From the NCBI GenBank assembly GCA_963781105.1, contig CAWAED010000002.1:62001-126000 (forward strand): a stretch of DNA of 64,000 bases, given 5' to 3'. This document shows positions 42,150-51,300 of the stretch, one piece after another; within the stretch, counting starts at the first letter, position 1; each line of letters begins with the position of its first letter. Source of the DNA: Palsa-295 sp963781105 (lineage in GTDB: Bacteria > Acidobacteriota > Terriglobia > Acidiferrales > UBA7541). The position numbers and the translations under genes were made by a program. The notes below the pieces were generated by a model. That model was given only the letters and a program-made list of their open reading frames with translations, ran no database searches and was not told the DNA's origin.

Positions 42150-44897
42150 GTGAGCAGCTATCGCGCCATTCCCGGCGTCGCGAGTGCCCTCGTACTTCTG
42201 CGAGCTCGTGCACTTATTGAATGCGTTTCGTTGGTCCTGATTCTAAGTCTTTGTGTTTTAGGAGCCGAGCCGCCCCAACGCGGAGCGCCTCGCGTAGCAG
42301 AACCGAAGCGAGTTCTCTTGATTTATCAGAATGAAATGAGCCTCCCCGGCGAACAGGCGGCGGACAGGGGCATCCGGTCTGTTCTTGGCAACGACCGTCA
42401 GTTCCAGCTGTACAGCGAACATCTGGATCTCATGCTGTTTCCGGATGCGACGTTCCAGGCGCGACAGGTAGCGTGGTACCGGAATAAGTACCGGAAACAA
42501 AAAATCGATCTTGTGATCGCACTCGGATTAGCGTCACAGACTTTGCTTCCGGGATCCCCGACGATTTTCTGCAATATAGAGCCCACAGCTCAGTCCCAGG
42601 CGGCTTTACCTCAAAATTCGACTGCCGTCTGGCTAACCACCGATTTCAGGGGCACTCTGGCCGCCGCAGCCCGACTGCAGCCGACCGCGCATCGAGTCAT
42701 AGTCCTCAGCGGCGCAACCGAGTGGGACCGTCGTATCGAGGCGCTCGCCAGGAGCAATCTCTCGCCGGTGGGGACCAACTGGGAGATCGAATATTGGGAT
42801 GATATCTCGGTCGAGGAGATTCTCTCGCGACTCAGCAAGATTCCAAAGGATACCATCGTTCTCTACCTGAGCATCCAGCGCGACGGAGCGGGCCACCCTT
42901 ATATTCCCCGGGATCTGATTCCTGTGCTCTCCGCCGCTTCTTCTGCGCCGATTTACGGTCTATCGGATGGCTTCGTCGGCTTTGGAATCGTAGGCGGCTC
43001 GGTCATAAGCTTCGAGGCAGCGGGCAAGCAAGTTGGGGAGCTTGGCCAGAGAATTCTCCTGGGCGAGAAACCGTCGAAGATTCCCCCTCTGGTCTCGGCC
43101 TCCTCCTACATGTTCGACTGGCGTCAGCTTCAGCGCTTTGGCTTAAACGAAAACGCGCTGCCTCCAGGCAGCATCGTGAAATTTGCGGTGCAGTCCCCCT
43201 GGCAGCTGTACCGACGATGGGTTGTCGGCGGCATCGTATTTATACTCGTCGAAGGTGTCTTCATATTTTATCTGCTGCTGCAAAGAAGTCGCCGCAGACG
43301 CGCCGAAAGCTTGCTCCGTTATGAACTTGACTTCGAGTCGCTGGTTTCCGACTTGTCGGCCGAATTCGCAACCGTCCCGACCGAGCAAACGGATGCCGAG
43401 ATTGAGAAGGCATTGGAGAAGCTCCGAGAATTCCTCGGATTGGATCGAGTCTGCATGTACGAGGCCAGTCCGGGAGCCCACAAATTCGGACTCCGCTATT
43501 CCGCTAGCCTCGAGGGGATTCCTTCCGGCCCGCAGACGTTCAGTCGGCAAGAATTTCCGTGGCTTGTGTCGAATTTGCGGCAAGGAAGAAATTCCGTGAT
43601 GCAGCGCGAGCAGGATTTACCGTCCGATGCGCAGAAGGAACGAACTTTTTTCGCAGAGCAAGACTATGCGTTCGTAGCAATCGTTCCAATGCGCGCCGCC
43701 GGCGTGACCGCCGGAAGTTTGGCATTCGCTTCGTTCCGTGAAGGCACTTGGTCGGATAAGGTCGTTCAACAATTCCGGGTCGTGGCTGAGATATTTGCCA
43801 ACATTTTGGCCCGCAAACGGATTGAAGATGGACTACAAGAGAGCCAACAACGGTTCCAGATCATGGCCGATACAGCGCCAGTCATGATCTGGATGATGGG
43901 AACCGACAAGCTGTTTAATTTCTTCAACAAACAGTGGTTAGAGTTTACCGGAAGAAGTTTGGACCAGGCCCTGAGGGCCGGCTGGTCAGAAAGTGTGCAC
44001 CCCAATGACCTCGAGCATACCTCGAAAACCTATAGCTCCAGCTTCGACGCGCGCCTACCGTTCTCGGCGGAATACCGCATGAGGCGCGCCGATGGAAATT
44101 ATGGCTGGGTCTTCGATACGGGCGTGCCCAGATACACTCCGACACGGGAATTTGCCGGTTATATCGGATCCTGCCTCGACATCACGGACAGGATCAGGGC
44201 CGAGCAGGGTGTTATCGATCTAAGTGGCCGTTTGATCAGCGCACAGGAGGAGGAGCGCTCCAGGATTGCCCGAGAACTGCACGATGACTTCAGCCAGCGT
44301 TTGGCCCTGCTGGCTATACAGCTTGGCCAAGCGAGTCAGAGCTTGCCTCACACCGACAAGGCGCTCAGCGATAGCCTTCTAGCCATGTGGGAAAGGACCA
44401 CGGAACTCTCGGCCGACATTCATAAACTCTCGCACCAACTGCACTCGTCAAAGCTTCACCATCTTGGCCTTTTGGCGGCGGCGAAGAGTTTGTGCGAAGA
44501 AACCGGAAAACAGCACCACGTTCAGATCGAGTTTCTACACTGCGAGATGCCGGAAGAAATTTCGCCAGACATGGGGCTGTGCTTTTTTAGAATCGTGCAG
44601 GAGGCCCTCAACAATATTGTAAAGCACAGCGGCGCGAAGCAGGCGCACGTTGAATTCGTTGGCTCGCCATCCATGATTCGCCTGCGAATCGTGGATGCTG
44701 GCGTCGGCTTCGATCCAACCTCTATGGCTGCTCGGGGGGGACTGGGGCTAGCTAGCATGCGCGAGCGGTTGCGCCTGCTCGGTGGTACGATAGCGCTCCA
44801 TTCCTCTCCCATGGAGGGTACCGAGATTGTGGCCGAAGTGCCACTGACGCAAACGGGCGCGACGGCATTTCGGGCGAATCGAAGCGCCGCGATCTAG
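42150..44897 (+). CDS. Hybrid-input sensor histidine kinase (substrate-binding-like, GAF, PAS, NarL-type kinase)
   Basis: 915 residues from GTG 42150. Order: membrane segment (about 20-38), a periplasmic part resembling ABC substrate-binding proteins (RVLLIYQNEMSLPGEQAADR, DLVIALGLASQTLLPGSPTI, then a GLSDGFVGFGIVGG region), a second membrane segment (about 354-375), GAF (about 385-550), PAS/PAC (about 568-695), HisKA_3 with His711 in RELHDDFSQRL, and HATPase_c (EALNNIVKHSG, DAGVGFDP, GLGLASMRERLRLLGG). It would bind a periplasmic ligand and phosphorylate the LuxR-type regulator 11 bp downstream. An inverted-repeat element lies upstream. Confidence 0.88.
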   Translation: MSSYRAIPGVASALVLLRARALIECVSLVLILSLCVLGAEPPQRGAPRVAEPKRVLLIYQNEMSLPGEQAADRGIRSVLGNDRQFQLYSEHLDLMLFPDATFQARQVAWYRNKYRKQKIDLVIALGLASQTLLPGSPTIFCNIEPTAQSQAALPQNSTAVWLTTDFRGTLAAAARLQPTAHRVIVLSGATEWDRRIEALARSNLSPVGTNWEIEYWDDISVEEILSRLSKIPKDTIVLYLSIQRDGAGHPYIPRDLIPVLSAASSAPIYGLSDGFVGFGIVGGSVISFEAAGKQVGELGQRILLGEKPSKIPPLVSASSYMFDWRQLQRFGLNENALPPGSIVKFAVQSPWQLYRRWVVGGIVFILVEGVFIFYLLLQRSRRRRAESLLRYELDFESLVSDLSAEFATVPTEQTDAEIEKALEKLREFLGLDRVCMYEASPGAHKFGLRYSASLEGIPSGPQTFSRQEFPWLVSNLRQGRNSVMQREQDLPSDAQKERTFFAEQDYAFVAIVPMRAAGVTAGSLAFASFREGTWSDKVVQQFRVVAEIFANILARKRIEDGLQESQQRFQIMADTAPVMIWMMGTDKLFNFFNKQWLEFTGRSLDQALRAGWSESVHPNDLEHTSKTYSSSFDARLPFSAEYRMRRADGNYGWVFDTGVPRYTPTREFAGYIGSCLDITDRIRAEQGVIDLSGRLISAQEEERSRIARELHDDFSQRLALLAIQLGQASQSLPHTDKALSDSLLAMWERTTELSADIHKLSHQLHSSKLHHLGLLAAAKSLCEETGKQHHVQIEFLHCEMPEEISPDMGLCFFRIVQEALNNIVKHSGAKQAHVEFVGSPSMIRLRIVDAGVGFDPTSMAARGGLGLASMRERLRLLGGTIALHSSPMEGTEIVAEVPLTQTGATAFRANRSAAI

Positions 44898-44908
44898 AGG
44901 GGGGCGCC

Positions 44909-45550
44909 ATGAATAGACCACGCCTTTTGTTGGCCGACGATCATGTTATCGTGGCCGACGCACTGAGAAGCATGCTCGCGGCGCACTATGATGTCGTTGG
45001 CGTTGCCGGTGACGGTCGAACTTTGCTTCATGCAGCCGAAACTCTGAAACCGGATTTGATCGTCGTCGATATCGGCATGCCCCTCCTGAACGGTCTGGAC
45101 GCCACGATGCAGATCAAGCGGCTCTTGCCAAGAGTCAAAGTCATCGTCCTCACGATGAACGAGGACAGCGATCTCGTCGCGGAGGCTTTCCGGGCTGGCG
45201 CGTCGGGTTACCTTCTGAAGCATTCAGCTGCGCAGGAGCTACTGCTGGCGATCCGGGAGGTGCTCAAGGGGGCCTCCTATCTATCGCCTCGGGTTACCAG
45301 CGGGGCTGTTTCCGCCCTGCTTCGAGGTGGCAACGCTGAGTTGCATAAGGCCCGAGAGCTTACGCCGCGGCAACGGGAGGTAGTCCAGCTTTTGGCGGAA
45401 GGCCGCTCCATGAAAGAAATTGCCGAGGTTCTGACGATCAGCCTTCGAACCGTCGCCGCGCACAAGTACCGTGTTATGGACATTCTTGAGATTAGGACCA
45501 ACGCGGAGCTGTACCGTTACGCCGTGAAACATCGCATCGTCAGCGCCTAA
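44909..45550 (+). CDS. NarL/FixJ-type response regulator
   Basis: 213 residues. The receiver domain has Asp10/Asp11, phosphoacceptor Asp54 (IVVDIGMP), Thr near 83 (VLTMNED) and Lys near 105 (GYLLKHS). The C-terminal LuxR-type HTH (about 150-200) reads LTPRQREVVQLLAEGRSMKE and IAEVLTISLRTVAAHKYRV. The start has GGGGG upstream. It is 11 bp downstream of the HisKA_3 kinase and is almost certainly its partner. Targets are unknown. Confidence 0.92.
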   Translation: MNRPRLLLADDHVIVADALRSMLAAHYDVVGVAGDGRTLLHAAETLKPDLIVVDIGMPLLNGLDATMQIKRLLPRVKVIVLTMNEDSDLVAEAFRAGASGYLLKHSAAQELLLAIREVLKGASYLSPRVTSGAVSALLRGGNAELHKARELTPRQREVVQLLAEGRSMKEIAEVLTISLRTVAAHKYRVMDILEIRTNAELYRYAVKHRIVSA

Positions 45551-45680
45551 ACCCCTCAAATATTCCTTCCTCAAGCGTCATTTTTACCAATGGCTATGCT
45601 GCGCATGAATTATTACATTGTTCGCTAGAGACGTCAGTCTAGATGGCGTCTTTTACGTCCACCTTAGAAGCGAGTTGGCT

Positions 45681-46118
45681 GTGAAAAAGAGGGAGCCGAT
45701 TCGGATACTGGTTGCCGACGACCACTCCGAGATCCTTGAAACCGTCGTCCCGATGCTGGAAGCACATTTCACCGTCGTGGGAACAGCTACCGACGGATGG
45801 GCGGCGGTGGAAGCGGAGAAAGAGCTACGTCCCGACGTCGTAGTTCTCGACATTTCGATGCCCGTGATGAGCGGAATCGTTGTTGCGAAGGAGATACGCA
45901 AGAATGGTTCGAAGGGCGTCATCGTCTTTCTTACTGTCCATCAAGACTTAGACATACTCGCCGCTGCGAAACGAGCGGGCGGGCTGGGTTATGTCGTCAA
46001 GGCTCGTATGGGAACCGACTTAGTGCATGCTATTAAAGAAGCGTTGGAAGGCCGCGAATTCGTTTCACCATTTCCAAATGAACGAGAGTTTCCAAACTCT
46101 TCGATTTCGAACCGCTAG
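45681..46118 (+). CDS. Stand-alone receiver-domain protein
   Basis: 145 residues from GTG 45681; the frame is open from TTG 45618. Only a receiver domain is present: RILVADDHSEI, phosphoacceptor Asp57 in VVLDISMPVMSG, Thr in VIVFLTVHQD and Lys in GYVVKARMG. A short tail (SPFPNEREFPNSSISNR) replaces an output domain. It lies 130 bp downstream of the NarL-type regulator, so it may share the kinase and act as a phosphate sink or protein-binding switch. This is inferred. Confidence 0.75.
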   Translation: MKKREPIRILVADDHSEILETVVPMLEAHFTVVGTATDGWAAVEAEKELRPDVVVLDISMPVMSGIVVAKEIRKNGSKGVIVFLTVHQDLDILAAAKRAGGLGYVVKARMGTDLVHAIKEALEGREFVSPFPNEREFPNSSISNR

Positions 46119-46126
46119 GGTTCGGG

Positions 46127-47074
46127 CTATTCGGGCCTGGACTGCGTTCGCAGCAGCCAGTGCCAAACCGTGACCACCGCCGACACCGCGACGATCAATT
46201 CCGCCCAAATAAAGGTGACGTAGTCGCTGAATGCTCCAACCGGTGGCACGCTTGGCTGGACATTCCTCAGCGCCGGCAAGCCAAAAATCAGTGTCATGGA
46301 CATGGACAGCGGGAGAAGATCGAAGGGCCTTTTCGCCGTCATAACCTGCAGCGCCATGGCCAGCACGCTCACGGCGAGACCTGCCATCATTAGATTGATG
46401 AGGATAGACGCACCGATTAAGCTATCCGAACGCCGCAAATTCATGGCGATCCCGGCGATGTGCGTGCTCTCGTTGCGCGTGACGCTTCCTTGGAACTTGA
46501 TGCCCGGAATTGCTGCCGACACAACAAGAGTGAGGGGTATCGGCGTGCTTTGTTGCAGGACGACAGCGCCTACGGCTAATTGCTCGTCGGTGAGAGCTTC
46601 TTGCGACTGATTCTCAGGTGCCTTCGAGAGGATCTGCAACTTCTTGGCGGCCGGCGAAGGAATAATCAAGAGCCGTATGGTGGTTCCGTAACGGTCGAAA
46701 GGATATCTGTTCAAGTTGCCGTTTAGGTGAAAGACCGCTTCGATGCGATTCATTCTTTTCCCTTGCGGGAAATCGAACTCCTGTTGGCCCTTCACGTTGT
46801 TAATCAGCAGTTTCAGGTCTGTGGCCGGGGTCACCTCGTCCTGAGCGATATTCCCAGCAAGCCTGAACCCCAGCCGTGCGGTTAATTCCTGGTCTACCGG
46901 ATCCACGTTGGTTACCAGTACCGACACGACGATGCGATCCTGCGCGGACGTTTCATCGCGAAGCTGCAGCGACCTTCGGGTGCTCTCCGTACTACCCCGC
47001 ACCAGCATAACCGCGTAGAGTGCAATGATGCCTAGGACAAAGCCAGCCTTCCGTCTTGTGGTTTTTTTCCACAT
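46127..47074 (-). CDS. DUF4436-family membrane protein
   Basis: 315 residues from ATG 47074 (MWKKTTRRKAGFVLGIIALY); the longer frame to 47191 runs through the upstream element. One N-terminal membrane segment, an exported beta-rich domain (VVSVLVTNVDPVDQELTARL, EAVFHLNGNLNRYPFDRYGT), then three C-terminal membrane segments (SILINLMMAGLAVSVLAMAL, LLPLSMSMTLIFGLPALRNV, ELIVAVSAVVTVWHWLL). This fits DUF4436, of unknown function. Its stop is 8 bp from the receiver gene stop on the other strand. An inverted-repeat element lies 69 bp upstream. Confidence 0.75.
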   Translation of the reverse strand: MWKKTTRRKAGFVLGIIALYAVMLVRGSTESTRRSLQLRDETSAQDRIVVSVLVTNVDPVDQELTARLGFRLAGNIAQDEVTPATDLKLLINNVKGQQEFDFPQGKRMNRIEAVFHLNGNLNRYPFDRYGTTIRLLIIPSPAAKKLQILSKAPENQSQEALTDEQLAVGAVVLQQSTPIPLTLVVSAAIPGIKFQGSVTRNESTHIAGIAMNLRRSDSLIGASILINLMMAGLAVSVLAMALQVMTAKRPFDLLPLSMSMTLIFGLPALRNVQPSVPPVGAFSDYVTFIWAELIVAVSAVVTVWHWLLRTQSRPE

Positions 47075-47142
47075 GAAAGTTGACGCTGCTGTGCAGCGCC
47101 CCGGGTCGCACAATCCTGATAACCTCAATCTGTGATCTGCGG

Positions 47143-47158
47143 AACTGTAAGAAGTTAC
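47143..47158 (-). promoter_or_regulatory. Dispersed inverted-repeat element, copy 9
   Basis: Plus strand reads AACTGTAAGAAGTTAC; toward the DUF4436 gene it reads GTAACTTCTTACAGTT, 69 bp upstream. The following TCCGCA is shared with copy 6. Confidence 0.5.
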
Positions 47159-47328
47159 GCCCCAGCATGGGAAAAAGAACCAACACACCACTTGGGTTTT
47201 CCCCGGCGCCGCTCGCCGTGGTAGTTTTACTCATCCAGCCTGCCATTTCTTCCAATTTCAATGCCAACCGGCCCGCGATAAGAAATGGTTTCGCACGAGG
47301 TTTTCGTTTGCGCCAGAGAGCCTTGGAA

Positions 47329-47445
47329 ATGAGCAAGAGGATCATCGTGAAGTCCGCAATTTGCTTTACCTTGATCTTTTCGGATGCATCTGTCGCTTTG
47401 GCTCAGACGCAGCCCGCGCAAAGCTCTGTACCCCCGGAGGGGTAG
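47329..47445 (+). other. Short signal-peptide-like ORF
   Basis: 38 codons from ATG 47329: MSKRIIVKSAICFTLIFSDA, then SVALAQTQPAQSSVPPEG and a stop. It looks like a signal peptide with a very short mature part. It could be a leader, a tiny exported peptide or the 5' stub of a deleted gene. It lies 91 bp upstream of the YceI gene. Confidence 0.3.
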
Positions 47446-47536
47446 TGAGGACCGTTCGCAACCGCCTAACAGGCTGAATTGGAACATTCTTCCCTGGCGC
47501 AGGCTCCCAAGCAAGGAGAACGAGAGGAGTAAAGCA

Positions 47537-48202
47537 ATGAAAAAAATGAGTTCGTGGGTTACAGGTGGATGCAAATTTCAGCGTGGCGGAGGTCTCCGGT
47601 CGCTTTACGTCATCCCCATGCGATTAGCGGTCTTTGCTCTCGCAGTGTTCGTGGTGTTTCCGCCACCGAGTCAAGCCCAGGGAGCGCCGGTATTCGAGGT
47701 CAATCATGCGGACAGTTCGATCAAGTTCAACGTGAAGGCATCGGTAGCCATCGTGGGCACTTTCGACAAGTGGGATGCCAGTCTCACATTCACATCTCCT
47801 GAACTGGCGACAGGCGTTTTAGACATCAAGATTCAGGCGGCCAGCGTGAATACCGGAAGTGGAATGAAGGACGGCAAGCTGAAGGGCAAAGACTTCTTCG
47901 ACGTCGAGCACAACCCGTTGATCACGTTTCACTCGACGAAGATGGCACAAACCGGTCCCCAGACGGTTGAGGTCGACGGCGACTTTACGATACGGGGCGT
48001 GACCAAACCCGAAAAGCTGACTTTCACAATTAACACCGCGGGGACAGGCACGGGCTCGATTACCGGGACGATGGCGTTCGATCGCAAGCAATACGGGATG
48101 AACAGCGGCATTCCGTTCATCAAGATCGCTGACCGTGTCGAAGTAATCGTCAACCTCAACGGGAAGCGAGTCAGCGGCCCTCCGGTGGATCTCAAGCATT
48201 AG
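47537..48202 (+). CDS. YceI-family periplasmic protein
   Basis: 221 residues from ATG 47537, with GAGAGGAG about 8 bases upstream. A second N-terminal Met precedes the signal core (MRLAVFALAVFVVFPPPSQA). The lipocalin-like YceI domain follows: VFEVNHADSSIKFNVKASVA, GTFDKWDASLTFTSP, KGKDFFDVEHNPLITFHSTK, VDGDFTIRGVTKP and NSGIPFIKIADRVEVIVNL. YceI proteins bind long isoprenoid or amphipathic molecules and respond to base or stress in some bacteria. The cytochrome b561 partner seen elsewhere is absent. Standalone gene. Confidence 0.9.
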   Translation: MKKMSSWVTGGCKFQRGGGLRSLYVIPMRLAVFALAVFVVFPPPSQAQGAPVFEVNHADSSIKFNVKASVAIVGTFDKWDASLTFTSPELATGVLDIKIQAASVNTGSGMKDGKLKGKDFFDVEHNPLITFHSTKMAQTGPQTVEVDGDFTIRGVTKPEKLTFTINTAGTGTGSITGTMAFDRKQYGMNSGIPFIKIADRVEVIVNLNGKRVSGPPVDLKH

Positions 48203-48244
48203 TAAGCCGAGCAGAAGTCCAGCCGGGGTTTCTTGGGGACTGCT

Positions 48245-48490
48245 AGTAGCATTGGCTGGTCCTAAGCCCGCCGAAACAATGCAACAACGCCCAATCGAAC
48301 CGCCGGTAATATTCAGCAAGAGGTCGCCTGGCTCGGCGACTGTGCCCGACATCTTTTCGTGGGTTTCGGGCGTGATATGCGGCATGTCGCGAAGTCGGAG
48401 GCCTTCGTCATAGTGGGACCGCAGAAACGGCACTCGAGTGTGCTGATGAGCACGCTTTCGACGCAAGTACACTCCACCAACCAGATCGAA
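48245..48490 (-). pseudogene. Fragment of a type I restriction specificity (HsdS) gene
   Basis: On the minus strand one frame reads RVPFLRSHYDEGLRLRDMPH, ITPETHEKMSGTVAEPGDLL and LNITGGSIGRCCIVSAGLGP. This is the typical target-recognition-domain core of HsdS proteins (a DLLLNITGxSIGR motif). Nothing matching HsdM or HsdR is present and both flanks are unrelated, so this is a stranded remnant of a restriction-modification locus. The rest of the 48203-48542 gap holds no recognisable gene. Confidence 0.6.
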
Positions 48491-48542
48491 GGTAAAGCGG
48501 GTGCCTCTGGCGCAAGAAATCTTCACAAGGGCGGGAGGCCAC

Positions 48543-49718
48543 ATGGATTCCGAATTAGGTGAGAGGGAATTTTCGATAATCGAAGGTGGTCCGTTGCATT
48601 GGCTACAGCTTCGGCTGGGACTAATGAAGCGCCAGGCGCCTCGGATCGCACGGAGAGCTATGGTCTTTGCGATGGTTGCGTGGTTACCACTGCTGATGTT
48701 CTCGGCCCTCGAGGGAGTGCTCGTGTCAAAAGTGAAGATTCCCTTCTTGTACGACCCCGCTGCGTACGTCCGATTTCTGCTGGCCGTTCCACTGCTCATC
48801 GTGGCGGAGACTGTGATTGGTTCGCGGATTGCCGAGGCAGCAAGTCAATTCATGAGTTCAGGACTGATTCGCGAACGAGATTATGCGGGGTTCGATGCGG
48901 CGATGGCCAACAGCGTGCGACTTCGCAACTCCAATCTGGCGGAAGTCATTATTCTAGGGATTACCTATCTAGGAGCGTTTGAGGCGCTTCAGCTCTTTTC
49001 GACCAATGTTTCCACCTGGAACTCCCGGGGTGCCGAATCGGTTCACAGGTTTACGTTGCCGGGTTATTGGTATGTCCTGATCTCCATTCCGATTTTTCAA
49101 TTCTTGGTTCTCCGCTGGCTGTGGAGGGCCTACATCTGGTATAGATTTCTGTGGCGCGTGTCGAAGCTCGATTTGCAATTGGTCCCCACCCATCCGGATC
49201 AGGCGGGAGGGCTAGGCTTTTTGGGTGAAACTCAGCGTCAGTTTGCGATCGTCATTTTCTCTTACGCAGCCACCGGCTCAGCGGTTTTCAGTCGAGAGAT
49301 TCTTTTCGAGAAGATTCCCATCGACACATTTAAGGTTCCGATCGCCGCTTTCGTTGTAGTAGTTCTGGCTCTGTTTCTAGGCCCACTGTTCATGTTTGCG
49401 CCAGCTCTACTTCGTACGAGGCGAACTGCTCTGCGTGAATACGGTACCCTCGGCTGCAATCTAGGACGCCTATATCATCGGAAATGGATGACGGGAAGCA
49501 ATCTTGCCGCCGAATCGTTGCTCACCGTTCCTGACAATAATTCACTTGCCAACTACAGTCGCGACTATGAACTGGTGGACCGTATGAGAGCTTTTCCCTT
49601 CGAGCCCAGAACCGCCATTGTTCTGGTGCTCGCAAGTCTCATCCCCATGGCCCCTCTGGTGGCTACCGTAATGCCTGTGGGGGAAATATTCAAGCTGCTG
49701 CTAAAGGTCTTGCGGTGA
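48543..49718 (+). CDS. Polytopic membrane protein of unknown function
   Basis: 391 residues from ATG 48543, with GGGAGG 6 bases upstream; the frame opens at 48501 without support. Membrane segments near AMVFAMVAWLPLLMFSALEG, FLLAVPLLIVAETVIGSRIA, VIILGITYLGAFEALQLF, YWYVLISIPIFQFLVLRWLW, AAFVVVVLALFLGPLFMFAP and the C-terminal IVLVLASLIPMAPLVATVM. A charged cytosolic loop with VPTHPDQAGGLGFLGETQRQ is the most distinctive part. I do not recognise a named family. No close operon partner. Confidence 0.7.
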   Translation: MDSELGEREFSIIEGGPLHWLQLRLGLMKRQAPRIARRAMVFAMVAWLPLLMFSALEGVLVSKVKIPFLYDPAAYVRFLLAVPLLIVAETVIGSRIAEAASQFMSSGLIRERDYAGFDAAMANSVRLRNSNLAEVIILGITYLGAFEALQLFSTNVSTWNSRGAESVHRFTLPGYWYVLISIPIFQFLVLRWLWRAYIWYRFLWRVSKLDLQLVPTHPDQAGGLGFLGETQRQFAIVIFSYAATGSAVFSREILFEKIPIDTFKVPIAAFVVVVLALFLGPLFMFAPALLRTRRTALREYGTLGCNLGRLYHRKWMTGSNLAAESLLTVPDNNSLANYSRDYELVDRMRAFPFEPRTAIVLVLASLIPMAPLVATVMPVGEIFKLLLKVLR

Positions 49719-49729
49719 ATCCTGGCTGA

Positions 49730-49915
49730 GCGTGCTCGCTAAATGCTCTTACGAGCTACGGGCACGAGGAACTTCATCTGGCGCCACAGTGGAAAACGAT
49801 GGGCGCGCTCGAAGCATTGAATGGCTGGATTCTATTTGGTCTCACCACGGCATTTCTTTTCACTGTAGTTCAGGCTGTGTGGCTGCAAACACCGCGACGC
49901 TTTTCCGCCGAATGA
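49730..49915 (+). pseudogene. C-terminal fragment of a two-TM ion channel (Ion_trans_2 type)
   Basis: The frame after an in-frame TGA reads LTSYGHEELHLAPQWKTMGA, then LEALNGWILFGLTTAFLFTV and VQAVW. This resembles the pore, post-pore loop and last membrane helix of two-pore-type potassium channel proteins (TxGYGD-x4-P-x-W-x3-G). The filter itself is degenerate (TSYGH) and the first helix is missing. Remnant, not a functional channel. The remainder of 49719-50125 holds nothing else I can support. Confidence 0.5.
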
Positions 49916-50049
49916 TGCAGCCAATGTCGCCGCTGTTGGCCGCTTGAAGAATTTCGCGTTCTTCTGGATGTCCATGAAATCCACTTGGGCGGTTAACCGA
50001 GCTATCGGACCAGTGGTTGTGCGACGGACTTTTCCGGTTGATGCCATAA

Positions 50050-51300
50050 CGACGTCGGCCTCACGACGGCCCGAGTAAACTGTTCGGTGTTCGCCCTAAC
50101 AGTGCTCGGACCGAAGGAGGCCGAGATGCGAATTATAGGATGCGATTTGCACGCTCGCCAGCAAACGTTGGCGATGTTGGACACCGCAACGGGAGAGGTC
50201 GTGAATGTGACTCTGAAGCACGAAGGCGACAACGTGCGGGAGTTTTATTCTTCGCTGCCACGCCCGGTGCGTGTGGGTATCGAAGCGACGGGATCGATGC
50301 AGTGGTTTTTGAACCTCATGGAAGAGCTGGGAATCGAATGCCTGGTTGGTCATCCGGCGACGATTCGGGCCGCCGAGCCCCGCAAGCAGAAACATGATCG
50401 GCGCGATGCGGACTTGCTTCTGAAGCTGCTGGTGGAAAACCGCTTTCCAGCGATCTGGATGCCTTCGCAGGAGCTACAGGATCTGCGGTCCTTGTTGCGG
50501 CATCGTCATCAGTGGGTACGGATGCGGACGCGAGTCCAAAATGCGCTGCAGTCGATTGCCTTGGCGAATGGTCTACGGCGAGGTCCCGCCCTGTGGAGCC
50601 AGGACGGACAAAGCAGGATCGCATCGTTGCCCCTGGCGCCCCATACCGCCTATCGGCGGAGCGAGTTGCAGGCGATGTACGAGAAGTTCGAAGCGGAAAT
50701 CGAGAAGCTGAACCAACGCGTCGAGGAGCAAGCCAGCAAACGTCCCGGAGCACGGCTGCTGATGAGCCATCCCGGAGTAGGGCCGATCACCGCGTTGGCG
50801 ACCGAGGTGTTCCTGGGCGATCCCGCGCGATTCGCAGACAGCAAGGCTCTGGCTAGTTATGCGGGGATGATTCCGCGGGAATATATTCCAGTGGAGGGCG
50901 ACAGCGGCTCGGGGGATTGAGTAAACAAGGTAACCCGCTGTTGCGCTTTCTCTGGGGAGAGGCAGGGGCGCATGCCGTACGCTGGGATCCGGAGTTGCAG
51001 CGTTTTTACCGCCGCAAATTGGTCCAGAAAGGTCTGGGAAAGGCGAGCGTGGCGGTGGCGCGCAAGCTGGGGATCCGGCTATGGATCATGTTGCGGGATC
51101 AGATTGAGTACCACGAGTTCTGTCGTCGCGGACAGAAGCAGCAGAAAAGCAGTGATGCCTGTGCGGGGATGCCAGAAACGCCGTATGGTGCAAAAAGTCA
51201 CCGGCCGGTTGATTAGGCTACCCGCCTCCCTGAAAGCACGGGGAGTTCGAATAACTCATCATGGTCGACGGTGATCGAAGAGATGTTTGGTGGGCAACAC
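50050..51300 (+). mobile_element. IS110-type insertion sequence B (ends approximate)
   Basis: The extent is estimated around the frameshifted transposase; no terminal repeat was recognised. The following 51301-51694 contains no supported gene. Confidence 0.45.
50126..51216 (+). pseudogene. IS110-family transposase split by a frameshift (copy B)
   Basis: The first frame starts at ATG 50126 (GGAGG upstream; MRIIGCDLHARQQTLAMLD) and stops at 50920. The second runs 50917-51216. Near 50897-50910 the sequence read one frame over gives GRQRLGGLSKQGNPLLRFLW, the expected continuation of the C-terminal transposase_20 domain after YAGMIPREYIPVE. The DEDD domain (KQKHDRRDADLLLKLL) and LMSHPGVGPITALATEVFLG are intact. 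A one-base loss is the simplest reading; programmed frameshifting is less likely in this family. Confidence 0.8.

Noticed and set aside
47819..48799. A 326-codon minus-strand ORF spanning YceI and the membrane gene
   Set aside because: Most of it is antisense to well-supported genes. Only its middle (48245-48490) looks real, as an HsdS fragment.
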